From assembly GCF_009362785.1 (NCBI RefSeq), contig NZ_WHNQ01000017.1:105990-169989 (forward strand): 64,000 nucleotides of DNA. Reading direction: 5' to 3'. The stretch comes from Paraburkholderia atlantica. Lineage in GTDB: Bacteria > Pseudomonadota > Gammaproteobacteria > Burkholderiales > Burkholderiaceae. Below the pieces are notes generated by a model that made no database searches, had not been told where the DNA came from, and worked only from the letters and a program-made list of their open reading frames with translations. A program made the translations under genes and the position numbers. Positions 1-8,994 of the stretch are shown piece after piece (position 1 is the stretch's first letter; every line of letters starts with the position of its first letter).

Positions 1-186
1 GGTTCGCCGGGTGTGACGGGCACCGGCGGCGGGATGGGCACCGGCACCGGCGCGACCCCGAATAGCCCGGCGACCGGTGGTTCGACAGGCGGCATGGGCA
101 ACAACATGAACAACGGCATGCGCAGCGGAACCGGTAACGACATGAACAACGACATGAACAACGGCAGGATGCAGAACGGGCAGTAA
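1..186 (+). CDS. C-terminal end of a Gly/Asn/Met-rich low-complexity protein (5' partial)
   Basis: The open frame runs from base 1 to a TAA at 184-186 and encodes 61 residues with no start inside the window. The composition is extreme: Gly/Thr tracts followed by short repeats of the type NNMNNGM and NDMNNDMNNG. No catalytic motif is visible. A strong intrinsic terminator follows about 20 bp downstream, which supports a real gene end. Such tails occur on secreted or envelope proteins of Burkholderiales, but the N-terminus is outside the window, so no function is assigned. Confidence 0.7.
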   Translation, partial: GSPGVTGTGGGMGTGTGATPNSPATGGSTGGMGNNMNNGMRSGTGNDMNNDMNNGRMQNGQ

Positions 187-206
187 CGGCCGTTGAGCTT
201 CACCGG

Positions 207-243
207 GCGACGCGGCATCAAGTTGCCGCGTCGCCGTTTTTTT
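207..243 (+). terminator. Rho-independent terminator of the 5' partial gene
   Basis: Perfect 11-bp stem, GCGACGCGGCA (207-217) pairing with TGCCGCGTCGC (224-234), a 6-nt loop, then CG and seven T residues (237-243). It lies just after the stop of the first gene. The convergent tannase gene ends at 287. Confidence 0.9.
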
Positions 244-286
244 GCGCGGCTCGCTCGTCCACGCAGTCGCTGCGACGACTCACACC

Positions 287-1981
287 TCAAGGCTGCGCAC
301 AGACAAAACTACTCGCCAGATTTACATTGCCTTTGCCGATATAACGCGGAAACCCGGGATAGCGGCACAGCGGCCGCGAACGTCCATTCGTCGCCGCGGC
401 GAGATCGGTGGCCGTCAGCGTTTCGGGCGCGACGCCGCGCGTGACCCACGCGTCGAGCGCGCCGAGCAGATCGACCGAGGGAATGAACACGCCGTTGCCA
501 TGCTGAAACCCCGGCACCATGTAGAGCCGCATGAAACGATCGACCTCGTCCTTGCCGAAACGCGCGACCAGCGCGTCGTGATACGCGATCGTCTGGTTCG
601 GGCTGATCACTTCGTCGGCGAGGCCTTGCAGCGTGATCAGCTTGCCGCCGTGCGCGATATAGCGCGACAGGTCCGGGTTCATCGAGCCGATCGTGGCCGA
701 CAGCGCGACTAGTTGCGAGCGATATTTGCCGGGCCGTTGCGGATCGAACGTCAACGAATCGAAGTTTGCGTCGCGCGCGACGAAGTAGCGCAGATAGCCG
801 TCGCCTTGCGTGAACAGGTAGCCGTTCGCATAGAACGTCGGCGCCGGTTGACGCCCCGATTGATGCGCGAGCCCGAGCGCGCCAGTCAGTTGCGTGCCCT
901 GGAACACGTTGTAGCCACGATAGCCGCTCACGCCCCACGCGAGCCGATACGGCAGCGACAGCCCATCGCGCATCACCAGCAAGGTGGCCAATTGCGCGTC
1001 GGTCAGACACGCATCGTGCGATGAAGGCCGTAGCGCGCAGCGCAGCGAATCGATGATTTGCGCCTGGTGCGCGCGGCAGGCTTCGACGTCACTGACGATG
1101 CCATCCGCCGTGCCATCGAGCCGGTCGCATACCTCGAGCGTGCGTTGATAGACGCTTTCGAGCAGCGCCGGCGGCACGAAGCCGCCCGGCGTGGAGTACT
1201 CGGCCTGACCGAGCTTCACGCCGATCAGCCGCACGCCGGAAAAATTCAGCGCGGGCGAATTGGCGATCACACCATCGTAGTCGTCGGGAAAACGCTGCAT
1301 TACCGTATAGCCTTCGCGGCCACCCGTCGAGCCGCCGGCAAAATACATGCGCTGCGGCGGCCTGCCGTACGCGTTCGCGATCAACGCGAGCGCCACATCG
1401 TGGGTTTTCTTCAGATGCGCGTAGCCGAAATTCGTCACCGCTTCATCGACGAGACCGAACTCCGCGAGCGACGAATCGCCGACATGCCCCGAGTCGTCGC
1501 CGAACGTCGCATAGCCTTGCGCGAGCGGCGCGCGATCCGGCGAGAACGGCATCACACCGGTGCCGCTGACGACCACGCCGTTGTACCCGCCGCCGCCGAT
1601 CTGCAACGCGCGGCCATTCCAGCGGCGCGGCAGATTCAGATCGAAGCGGATGTCGGGTGTCGTCGGATTCAGTGCCTTGATGCGGCCGGTGATGCGGCAA
1701 TACTCGCCGCCTTGCTGATTGCCCTGCGCGGTCGCGCCGATCATCGCCGCGCTTTCGATTAGCGCGCCGGCCGTCGGCATCTCGATCAGTTCGGGCGACA
1801 GCACCGCGCCCGCGAACTCCGCGCAGTGCATCGCGAACGGTGCTTCTTTGGCCTGCGCGGCCGTGCGATGTATCGCGAGCCACGCGAGCAAGACGACGCT
1901 CACCACGGTTGCGAGTCCAACGAGCTTGCGCGTGGTGCGCATCGTATTCGTGATGCGCCCACGGCGCTCGCGTCGTGTCAT
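287..1981 (-). CDS. Tannase / feruloyl esterase family protein
   Basis: A 564-residue alpha/beta hydrolase of the tannase/feruloyl-esterase family, expected to hydrolyse ester bonds of plant phenolics outside the cytoplasm. An N-terminal hydrophobic segment (about residues 20-37) looks like a signal peptide or anchor. The nucleophile lies in YFAGGSTGGREG (Ser about 218); Asp is in GLADEVIS (about 456) and His in PGFQHGNG (about 494). A calcium-loop-like CDRLDGTADG is near 285-294. The family usually has Cys next to both the catalytic Ser and His (the CS-D-HC arrangement); here both neighbours are Gly. The start at 1981 overlaps the opgC stop as ATGA, suggesting translational coupling; an internal ATG at 1942 is possible. 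Family call is firm, substrate unknown. Confidence 0.88.
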   Translation of the reverse strand: MTRRERRGRITNTMRTTRKLVGLATVVSVVLLAWLAIHRTAAQAKEAPFAMHCAEFAGAVLSPELIEMPTAGALIESAAMIGATAQGNQQGGEYCRITGRIKALNPTTPDIRFDLNLPRRWNGRALQIGGGGYNGVVVSGTGVMPFSPDRAPLAQGYATFGDDSGHVGDSSLAEFGLVDEAVTNFGYAHLKKTHDVALALIANAYGRPPQRMYFAGGSTGGREGYTVMQRFPDDYDGVIANSPALNFSGVRLIGVKLGQAEYSTPGGFVPPALLESVYQRTLEVCDRLDGTADGIVSDVEACRAHQAQIIDSLRCALRPSSHDACLTDAQLATLLVMRDGLSLPYRLAWGVSGYRGYNVFQGTQLTGALGLAHQSGRQPAPTFYANGYLFTQGDGYLRYFVARDANFDSLTFDPQRPGKYRSQLVALSATIGSMNPDLSRYIAHGGKLITLQGLADEVISPNQTIAYHDALVARFGKDEVDRFMRLYMVPGFQHGNGVFIPSVDLLGALDAWVTRGVAPETLTATDLAAATNGRSRPLCRYPGFPRYIGKGNVNLASSFVCAQP

Positions 1982-3093
1982 CCGCAACCCGCGCCCTTCG
2001 CCTGCGCGCGCGGCTGCTGCCCCTTCCAGCCGCTCCAACCGCGCGCGATCATCAGCAGCGCGCCGATCGCCGCGAGGTCGCCGCCGAGCCCGACAAGCAC
2101 CGCGCGAAAACCATGAAACGTGTGCGGCGTCGCCGTGTCGATGATCAACGACACCAGCGTGCCGGTGACAAAGCACACGAGCCCGGCGCGCCCGACCGTC
2201 ACCACGGCGGGCAGTTGCTTCGCGAGCCACGCGACGCTGCCCGTCCGCACGAACTGGGCGGCGAGCCACGCGATGACGATGAAATTGATCACACGTTCCA
2301 CTGAAAGATTCTGTTTGTGCGTGCCGGGCAAAGGCTGCGTCAGCACGAAAAGTTTGACGATCGCGAAGGCAAGCACCGCGATGACCGCCACGCGCGTGAG
2401 CCACTGCGCGGCGCAGCTCGCATGAAAACGTTCGCTGATCGGCTGCACACGACATAGCATGCCAAGCACGAACATCAACTGCCAGGCAAACGGATTAAAA
2501 GCCCAGTCGGCGACATCGTCAATGCTGAATAACGCGGCAAGCGGCCGCGCGACTGCCCACACTGCGACGCTCACGGCAAGCGCGAGCGATACCGAGCGGC
2601 GCGCGAGCGGCACCATCACCGGCACACATAGCGCGAACAGCACGTACATCGGCAGCACGCTGGACAGATACGGCTGCCGTCGTAACAGCGCGATATCGAA
2701 TGCCTGACGCCACGGCTGCATCGCGAACGGCGGCCAGCCGGTCATTTCTACCATCGCCCGATTCAGATCGAGCCGTGCGAGAACCGCGCCGGACACGAGC
2801 ATCAGCATCGCCGTCAACAGATACGCGCGATAGATCTCCCAGCAGCGTTTGACGAAACGCAGTTGCGCCGCGTGTTCGCCGCGATGCGCAAGCACCGCTG
2901 TATACGCCGCCGCCGATGCATAGCCGCCGAGAAATACGAACACCTCGGCTGAATCGCACAACGCGTACGCGTGCAGCATCAGATGCGATAGCGCGCTGCC
3001 GGGAATGTGATCGAGCACGATGACGATCAGCACGATACCGCGAAAGAAATCGACTTCGACCGATCGTCCACGACCACGGCCAGATGTTTCCAT
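1978..3093 (-). CDS. opgC: OpgC-type membrane acyltransferase
   Basis: A 371-residue multi-pass inner-membrane protein of the OpgC family, related to acyltransferase-3. In the best-known members it succinylates osmoregulated periplasmic glucans. The N-terminus has the family signature VDFFRGIVLIVIVLDH with Arg and His in the first membrane segment, then about ten hydrophobic segments. ATG 3093 was chosen because GAGAAG lies 4-9 bases upstream in mRNA sense and the family begins just before VDFFRG; a longer frame to 3198 adds a non-conserved extension. The stop overlaps the tannase start by 4 bp. No opgG/opgH is nearby, so it may modify another glycan. Confidence 0.88.
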   Translation of the reverse strand: METSGRGRGRSVEVDFFRGIVLIVIVLDHIPGSALSHLMLHAYALCDSAEVFVFLGGYASAAAYTAVLAHRGEHAAQLRFVKRCWEIYRAYLLTAMLMLVSGAVLARLDLNRAMVEMTGWPPFAMQPWRQAFDIALLRRQPYLSSVLPMYVLFALCVPVMVPLARRSVSLALAVSVAVWAVARPLAALFSIDDVADWAFNPFAWQLMFVLGMLCRVQPISERFHASCAAQWLTRVAVIAVLAFAIVKLFVLTQPLPGTHKQNLSVERVINFIVIAWLAAQFVRTGSVAWLAKQLPAVVTVGRAGLVCFVTGTLVSLIIDTATPHTFHGFRAVLVGLGGDLAAIGALLMIARGWSGWKGQQPRAQAKGAGCG

Positions 3094-3421
3094 TCGTCTT
3101 CTCGAAGAATGCGCGCCGGCGGCACGCAAGAACGTAGATGGCCATGCGTCAGCGGCCAATGTCGTGCGAACTACGAAACGCTTATTCGTTCCCCGCATCG
3201 CCTATCTGAAACCGAGTCGTTGGCGACTGGTAATACTCGGTGCGTCTTTAACGAACGCGCGGAAAGTTTTGCGGCTTTTCATGCACGAAACAGGGACGCC
3301 CGCATTAAATGGCGGACGCAAGCCTCGAAAAAAAACCATCGAACGCGCGCTGCGATTTTTTTCGCATTTTTTCCCCGTACGATGTTTTCGTGCTTTTCAG
3401 CCGCTTTGCGAATAGAGGTTT
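3094..3421. other. Divergent intergenic region opgC / acyltransferase
   Basis: A 328-bp gap between opgC (leftward) and the acyltransferase (rightward), so it must hold both promoters. It is AT-richer near 3340-3380, with T tracts. The short frames crossing it have no ribosome binding site and look like noise. I could not place a convincing -35/-10 pair. Confidence 0.5.
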
Positions 3422-4567
3422 ATGAAAAACAGAATTGCCGGATTCGACGGGTTGCGCGCCATCGCCGTGCTAATGGTGTTTCTGCAGCATCGTTTATTCG
3501 GCGACATCGGCGAGATCGGGCATCTCGGCGTGTGGATCTTCTTCGCGCTGAGCGGCTTTCTGATCATCGGCATCCTGTCGTCGCAGCGCGCGCGCATCGA
3601 ATCGCGTGGCAGCCGTTTCGGTGTCGAACTCGGACGCTTTCTGTTGCGCCGTACCGTGCGCATCTTTCCGATCTATTACCTGATGCTCGTCGCGATGTGC
3701 GCGCTGATGGCATTCGGCCTCGCGAATCCGGAACTCGCGAGCGGCATGCCGTTTCATTTCGCGTATCTATCTAATTTCTGGATCGGCTCGGTGCTGCGCT
3801 ACTGGCCGGGCCGCTATTCGCACTTGTGGAGCCTCGCGATCGAGGAGCAGTTCTATCTCGTGGTTGCGCCGCTTTTGCTGCTGCTCGCGACGCGGCGACA
3901 TCGAGCGGCATGTTGGGCGATCGTGGCGCTCGGCCTTGCTGCGTTGTTCGGGATGCGCGCCTCGCATTGGGATCAGATCACGATCTACACGCATCCGTTG
4001 AGCAATGTCTGGCTGCTCGCGTTAGGCGGCACCGGTGGTCTGATGATCGCGGACGATCGCGGCCGGGTGCGTGCCTGGCTCGGTCATGGACTGACGCTGT
4101 TCGCGCTGAGTCTCGCCGTGATCGGTTTGTGCGCGGCCGAGCCGAGATGGAACATGCTCGATGATCCGTTGCTGTTTACCGCGCTCAGCGCAACGTACGG
4201 GCTTTGTATCGCGGCGCTAGTGGCTTCGATTGCGTGTTGCCGCAATGCTGCCGTGATGGCTCTGCTGCAGACCCCTTGGCTCGCGGGTCTTGGGCGTATC
4301 AGTTACGGCTTTTATCTGTATCACAACCTGATCCCCGATCTGACCCGCAACCGTCACGCCGAAGCGTTGTTCGGCGGCACCGTGCCGATGTGGGCACATA
4401 TGCTTGGCGTCGTCGCATCGTTTGCGATTTCGCTAGGCATTGCGTTGCTGTCTTGGCGGCTGATCGAGGCGCCGATGTTGCGTCTGCGCGGATCACGCCA
4501 TGATTCGGCCTCACCCGCCCGCTCTTCACCCGGTGCACTCCGCGGGAGCGAACCGGCCAAACGATAG
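3422..4567 (+). CDS. Acyltransferase 3 family membrane protein (OafA/YrhL type)
   Basis: A 381-residue integral membrane acyltransferase expected to move acetyl or other acyl groups onto a surface glycan. The start FDGLRAIAVLMVFLQHR carries the family's R/H pair; LWSLAIEEQFY is the second conserved block (about residues 136-146), and about ten membrane segments follow. AGAGGT just upstream of ATG 3422 is a good ribosome binding site. The last 25 residues are polar and cytosolic in character. It is divergent from opgC; two glycan acyltransferases side by side suggests a small glycan-decoration locus, but the acceptor is unknown. Confidence 0.88.
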   Translation: MKNRIAGFDGLRAIAVLMVFLQHRLFGDIGEIGHLGVWIFFALSGFLIIGILSSQRARIESRGSRFGVELGRFLLRRTVRIFPIYYLMLVAMCALMAFGLANPELASGMPFHFAYLSNFWIGSVLRYWPGRYSHLWSLAIEEQFYLVVAPLLLLLATRRHRAACWAIVALGLAALFGMRASHWDQITIYTHPLSNVWLLALGGTGGLMIADDRGRVRAWLGHGLTLFALSLAVIGLCAAEPRWNMLDDPLLFTALSATYGLCIAALVASIACCRNAAVMALLQTPWLAGLGRISYGFYLYHNLIPDLTRNRHAEALFGGTVPMWAHMLGVVASFAISLGIALLSWRLIEAPMLRLRGSRHDSASPARSSPGALRGSEPAKR

Positions 4568-4656
4568 AAGAACGTCTGCTTTAAAGGTGCGCGCCCCGGG
4601 AACGTGGCACGGGCATTGCTGCTCGAGGGTTCACCTTCAGCAAACTGGAGAACATT

Positions 4657-4917
4657 GTGTCGAACACCGCGAACTCCCCGAACGAGCCTGATCGCCCGGC
4701 GGACGAGGCTCCCGGCAGTCCACCCGCCGAGGTCTCGAAGCCGATCGGCGATGCAATCCCCACTCCGGTCGAACCGGGCCTCGACCAGCCTCTGCCGAAA
4801 AAAGGCGAAACCCCCGCACCGGAGCCGAGCAAGCCCGGCCGAGGAGGCGGCGACCCGTTAGGTGATACCGGCGCGCCGCCGGGCGTGCCCGATCCGGGAC
4901 CGTCCGACTTTGCGTAG
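4657..4917 (+). CDS. Small proline-rich hypothetical protein
   Basis: An 86-residue, Pro/Gly/Glu/Asp-rich polypeptide with no hydrophobic segment and probably disordered. The GTG start at 4657 is supported by GGAG six bases upstream. It follows the acyltransferase by 89 bp and converges with the FtsH-like gene, 16 bp from its stop. No recognised domain or function. Similar short Pro-rich proteins are common in Burkholderiaceae. Confidence 0.6.
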   Translation: MSNTANSPNEPDRPADEAPGSPPAEVSKPIGDAIPTPVEPGLDQPLPKKGETPAPEPSKPGRGGGDPLGDTGAPPGVPDPGPSDFA

Positions 4918-4933
4918 CGCTTCGCAGCGACCG

Positions 4934-6832
4934 TCAGGCCGCCGCGGGCTCATGCACGATCTTCAACGTGCTCTTGTGCTCGGCAATCAGCCGATAGACG
5001 GTATCGCCGGGCACGGTCTCGTGCTCGAGCAACTGCTCTGAAATGTCGCGCAGTACCGGCTCGTACGCGTGCAGCAGCCCGTAACAAAGCTCGTTGAGTT
5101 CCTTGAGCAGCACGTTCGCATGCTCGATTGCGCTCTTCATTTGCAGGCCCGCGTACTGCGACGGCAGCGCCGCGAGACTGAACAGGTCGCCGTCGCTGTT
5201 GAAGCCGAACTTCGACACCATGTCGAGGCTGATACGCGAGGCCTCCTGCAAGTCCGACGCGGCGCCGCTCGATGCTTCCGAGAACATCAGAATCTCCGCG
5301 TTGCGTCCGCCGAGCAGCACCTGGATTTCGTTGCGGATCTCCGTTTCGCGGTACAGGTGCTTGTCCTGCGCTTTGGTGATCAGCGCAACGCCGAGCGCGC
5401 CGCCGCGCGGCAGGATCGTCACTTCCTCGAGCACGCCGGTGCCGAGCAGCGCGGCGACCAGACCGTGACCCGCCTCATGCACCGCGATGCGCTTGCGCTC
5501 GTCCTCGGTGAGCGCGCGCTCGGCGCCGCTCACGTCGCCGATGCGCGCGATCTTGATCGCTTCCATGAAGTGCTTCGCGGCGATTTCGTTATCGCCCGCC
5601 TTGCGCGCGATCAGCCCCGCCTGATTCACGACCATCGCGACGGTGGCCGGCGACAGTCCAGTCGTCAAGCGCGCGAGCTGGTCGTAATCGATGTCCGCCG
5701 CTTTCGACTTCAGCCGCTGCGCGTAGAAACGGAAAATCTTCGCGCGGTCTTCGCGATCCGGCAGACGCACCTGCACCGTGCGATCGAAACGGCCGGGGCG
5801 GCGCAACGCTTCGTCGAGATTGTCGGGATGGTTGGTCGCGGCCACGACGATCACGCCCTCGTTCGATTCGAAGCCGTCCATCTCCGCGAGCAGCTGGTTG
5901 ATGATCCGGTTGCTTTCGGCTTCGACCGGGCCACCGCCGGTATCGGTGCGCTTCGCGAGACCGTCTGCTTCGTCGATGAAGATGACCGTCGGTGCGTTCT
6001 TGCGCGCGAGTTCGAACAGGTGCCGCACCTTCTGGATGCCGACGCCGTAGTACTTCGCGCTGAAATAGCTGCCGGTGATCGAAATGAAGTTCGCGCCGCA
6101 TTCGCCGGCCAGCGCCTGAGCGAGCCGCGTCTTGCCGACGCCGGGCGCGCCGACCATCAGGATGCCGCACGGCGCGCGCACGCCCAGCGACGAGAACTGC
6201 TTCGGGTCGGACAGGTAACCACGGATGTCGGCGAGCGCGGCCTTCGCCTCGTTCGCGCCGATTACATCGTCGAAACGCAGCGTCGGCGTTTCGCTGAGCA
6301 GCGTCGCGCCGCCCTTCATCTCGCGCCGCATGAACCACGCCATGCCGCCGATCAGCGCGAGCGGCAGCAGCACGCTCAGCGCGTCGCGGAACTGGTCGAA
6401 CAGTTGCGTCCAGCGCGCGCCGTCGCTGTGGATGTCGACATCGGGCAGCCATACGAGCTGATACGCGGCGGCGTCGGAGCGATCGCCCAGCAGCAGCGCG
6501 TGCGAGAAGGTGGCGTTGTGATCGGTGACGAAGTACTTCGAGCCGTCGCGCAGCGACACCAGAATCGCGCTGGGACTCACGCCGATCGCCGCGACGTTCG
6601 CATCGTGAATGTCGCGCAGCATCGTCGACGCGTCTTTTTCCTGATGCGTCCACGCCGAGGCATCGTCACGCATCTGGCTCGCGATGCCGCTCAGCGCGGG
6701 CGCCTGCGGCTCGGCGCGATGCTGGAAATACCAGACGCTCCAACCGACCAGCACCGCGATCAGCACCGCTACCGTCGCCACCGCAAATTTGCGTGCGCAC
6801 TTTTTCCCAAGCGAATTATTTCCCGGCTTCAT
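4934..6832 (-). CDS. FtsH-like membrane AAA+ zinc metalloprotease (divergent paralogue)
   Basis: 632 residues with FtsH architecture: membrane segment about 15-36, periplasmic domain about 40-145, second membrane segment about 151-168, AAA module and M41 peptidase. Visible motifs are Walker A GAPGVGKT (228-235), Walker B VIFIDEAD (283-290), second region of homology RRPGRFDR (344-351), zinc site HEAGH (452-456) and a downstream Asp in GAASDLQEAS. The substrate-gripping pore motif, FVG in housekeeping FtsH, reads YYG (261-263). It is a stand-alone gene, not next to rlmE/folP, so it is more likely a specialised paralogue than the essential FtsH. Both catalytic centres look intact. Confidence 0.9.
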   Translation of the reverse strand: MKPGNNSLGKKCARKFAVATVAVLIAVLVGWSVWYFQHRAEPQAPALSGIASQMRDDASAWTHQEKDASTMLRDIHDANVAAIGVSPSAILVSLRDGSKYFVTDHNATFSHALLLGDRSDAAAYQLVWLPDVDIHSDGARWTQLFDQFRDALSVLLPLALIGGMAWFMRREMKGGATLLSETPTLRFDDVIGANEAKAALADIRGYLSDPKQFSSLGVRAPCGILMVGAPGVGKTRLAQALAGECGANFISITGSYFSAKYYGVGIQKVRHLFELARKNAPTVIFIDEADGLAKRTDTGGGPVEAESNRIINQLLAEMDGFESNEGVIVVAATNHPDNLDEALRRPGRFDRTVQVRLPDREDRAKIFRFYAQRLKSKAADIDYDQLARLTTGLSPATVAMVVNQAGLIARKAGDNEIAAKHFMEAIKIARIGDVSGAERALTEDERKRIAVHEAGHGLVAALLGTGVLEEVTILPRGGALGVALITKAQDKHLYRETEIRNEIQVLLGGRNAEILMFSEASSGAASDLQEASRISLDMVSKFGFNSDGDLFSLAALPSQYAGLQMKSAIEHANVLLKELNELCYGLLHAYEPVLRDISEQLLEHETVPGDTVYRLIAEHKSTLKIVHEPAAA

Positions 6833-7469
6833 GAGTCATTTCCAAATGAGGACTTGAACCAGCCCTTACTTAATCAAGCTGTCTGTCAAAATTACCTGTC
6901 GAAAGCGAAAGTTGGAGTCTGCGGAAAATCGGCTGAGGCGAAGCGCCACACGGGCGCATGGCTTAAAGGACAATCCAGAAGGACGCGAGATGTGCGTCCC
7001 GGTGAGCCGCGTTCGCCGAAGGCTGTTGCCGGGGGTACGCGTCTGTCAAATTCGCGGAAAAGGCCTATTTGTACCGTCTATCCGGCCGTCGACATGCCGG
7101 AAGTGGGATGCGGCGAGCGCGCGAAAGGCGTCGCCGCATTGGCTCCGGCGCACAGTTTATCAGCGTAAAAAGCCGCGCGTGTTTTTAAATGGCTAATCTA
7201 ACCGCACCCCAATTAAAATCAGTCAGAATTACTGATAACAGCGCGATTTTTAGAAAGACATAATTGATCTGAAAAATGGCGCGCGATTAAGTGGGGATTT
7301 TGAATTCAGCCGGCCATATCGGGCGGATGCGCGACGGGCCTCTACGGGCCCGTTCGCGTCATCGCCACTTTTCTCTCAGGTTCTGCTTTTTTGACGTCGG
7401 CGCCGAGCGGCGTCGACGGTTCTCTCCTCCACTGCACTTCTTTCGGTCCTCGCGGACCACCCCGACATT
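6833..7469. other. Intergenic region upstream of the ftsH-like gene
   Basis: 637 bp without a supportable gene. The part from about 7180 to 7310 is clearly AT-rich for this genome and contains the small inverted repeat TCAGT-6-ACTGA-like sequence near 7218-7236, so it is a candidate regulatory stretch. The short frames here are low-complexity and lack ribosome binding sites. Confidence 0.4.
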
Positions 7470-7757
7470 TCAGGCCGCCGTGCGCCGCGCGACGCTAGCC
7501 TGCGTCTGCGTCCGCAAGCGCAACATGTCGCGCAGCTTCGCGATGCGCGTGCGCTGACTGTCGATCAAATGATGTGTATCTTCGAGCGCGCGAATGCGCC
7601 GCTCCCAATAGACGTGGTCGAGTTCACCGGATCGCGTCGCGCGCTTGCGCGTCGCGTAGCCGAGCACACTCTCGAGATGCTGCAAATGGCTATCCGCGAA
7701 TCTCGCCGGAAGCCGCCCGCCGCGTTGCGCGGCTGTTTGCCTGCCCGTAAGGCTCAT
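7470..7757 (-). CDS. Small conserved-type hypothetical protein
   Basis: 95 residues, Arg-rich and mostly helical in character, with no signal peptide or membrane segment. ATG 7757 is preferred over the longer 7805 start because GGGGGAG lies about seven bases upstream. The C-terminal half (HVYWERRIRALEDTHHLID) could form a short coiled coil. It stands alone between two non-coding stretches. No function recognised. Confidence 0.6.
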   Translation of the reverse strand: MSLTGRQTAAQRGGRLPARFADSHLQHLESVLGYATRKRATRSGELDHVYWERRIRALEDTHHLIDSQRTRIAKLRDMLRLRTQTQASVARRTAA

Positions 7758-8050
7758 CTTCGCTCCCCCCGCGTCCTGCCTGTTGGCCCGATGACCTTGC
7801 TGCATCGATTGCTCGAATCGAAAGCAATCTGCAATCTGAGCGTGACGTTAGCGCAGTTTTTTGGCGCGGCTTGACCGTGCGTCTCAAAATTGGGCGCGGG
7901 CGTGCGAAATGCCGACAGGTATGGCCGTCTTTGCGTACTGAAACGGCTCGTCGCGCGGGATTGCCCGGTTGCGCGAAGCGGCGGACGAGCTGGTGCGCTG
8001 CCCGCCGCGTCAGATCGCGGAACTCGCGGATGGATTGGGATGGGCAGCGC

Positions 8051-8905
8051 TCAAGCCGCGCGCGGCCGCCCCTTGCGCTTTGGCTCGACCGGCCGCACGA
8101 CCGCCACCGGCGGCGCGATGCGCGGCGCGCGCTTGAAATACGGCGAGCTGAGGGTCGCCGTGCTCATGTCCGACGCGGCTTCGAGCAGCGCCGGCGCGAG
8201 TTCTTTCAGCCGCGCGTCCGGCAGGCGGCTCGTCGGCCCCGCGAGGCTGACGGTGCCGACCACCAGCCCCGTCACCGGATGACGGATCGCCGCCGCCATC
8301 GACGTCATGCCCGCCTCGTAGGTTTCGCTCGCGATGCCGTAGCCGCGCTTGCGCGCACCGGCCAGGTCCTGCAAAAACTGCTGGATCGTCTTCGGCGCCT
8401 TCGGCCCGCGCGGCCCCGCCTTGCCGATGCCGCCCTGGCGCGACACGAGTTCGAGCGCTTCCTCGTCGCTCATGGATGCGAGCCATGCCTGGCCGCTGGC
8501 GGTGCAATGCAGCGGCGGACTGCTGCCCATGTCCGGGTCGTAGCGCAGCCCGGAGCGCGCGCCCTGCGCCTTGCCGACGAACGTGATGTGATCATCCTCG
8601 ATCACGCCCAGGCGCGCGAGTTCACCCGACACGCTCGCGAGCCGATCCAGCACCGGCTGCGAAATATCGAGCACCCCGGCCGTGGAAAGCCACATCAGTC
8701 CGAGCGACACCAGCTTCAGCGCAAGCACGTACTCGCCGTGCTCATCCTGCCGCACGTAGCCTTCGTCGCTCAGTTCCGCGAGCAGCCGATGCGTGCCGCT
8801 GCGCGGAATATTCAGCGTGTCGGCGATCGCGGCCAGCTGCATGCTGCCGCCCTGCTTCGCCAGCAATTCGATGATGGCCAGCGCCCGCTCGAGATTCCCC
8901 GCCAT
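8051..8905 (-). CDS. IclR-family transcriptional regulator
   Basis: A 284-residue IclR regulator: N-terminal winged helix (about residues 1-65, with LAAIADTLNIPRSGTHRLL as recognition segment) and a C-terminal ligand domain with SDEEAL and HPVTGLVVGTVSLAGP blocks. IclR proteins control catabolic operons in response to pathway intermediates. It lies immediately downstream of the transporter/isomerase/flavoprotein operon on the same strand. IclR-box-like palindromes occur 5-7 kb away at 13821 and 15747 and an inverted repeat sits upstream of its own start, so it is the likely regulator of the cluster (inference). The last 20 residues are a basic tail. Confidence 0.92.
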   Translation of the reverse strand: MAGNLERALAIIELLAKQGGSMQLAAIADTLNIPRSGTHRLLAELSDEGYVRQDEHGEYVLALKLVSLGLMWLSTAGVLDISQPVLDRLASVSGELARLGVIEDDHITFVGKAQGARSGLRYDPDMGSSPPLHCTASGQAWLASMSDEEALELVSRQGGIGKAGPRGPKAPKTIQQFLQDLAGARKRGYGIASETYEAGMTSMAAAIRHPVTGLVVGTVSLAGPTSRLPDARLKELAPALLEAASDMSTATLSSPYFKRAPRIAPPVAVVRPVEPKRKGRPRAA

Positions 8906-8944
8906 GATCCGCTCTCATTCGATTCGAATCCCACATGAGAACAT

Positions 8945-8962
8945 GATTCCACATCGGAATTC
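8945..8962. promoter_or_regulatory. Candidate operator upstream of the iclR-type gene
   Basis: Inverted repeat ATTCC-N5-GGAAT (8946-8960) about 40 bp upstream of the regulator's start. A partly similar copy (ATCCCACAT) lies just beside it at about 8929-8937. Position suits autoregulation. The arm order differs from the GGAATA-C-TATTCC sites at 13821 and 15747, so identity as the same operator is uncertain. Confidence 0.35.
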
Positions 8963-8974
8963 AAGGGCGCGGCG

Positions 8975-8993
8975 GGCGCCGGTTCCCGGCGCC
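8975..8993 (-). terminator. GC-rich hairpin at the end of the transporter operon
   Basis: Perfect 8-bp stem GGCGCCGG (8975-8982) with CCGGCGCC (8986-8993) and a 3-nt loop, starting two bases after the transporter stop codon in the direction of transcription. No clear T run follows, so termination may be inefficient or Rho-assisted, allowing read-through into the iclR gene. Confidence 0.45.
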
Positions 8994-8994
8994 G

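Noticed and set aside
1..186. Low-complexity repeats considered as a DNA repeat array
   Set aside because: The repeats are in frame and encode Asn/Met/Gly units with a stop and terminator, so they are protein-level repeats.
5069..7168. Long rightward frame of 699 codons opposite the FtsH-like gene
   Set aside because: Antisense shadow of a well-supported AAA protease in GC-rich DNA; Arg/Glu/Ala-rich with no domain.
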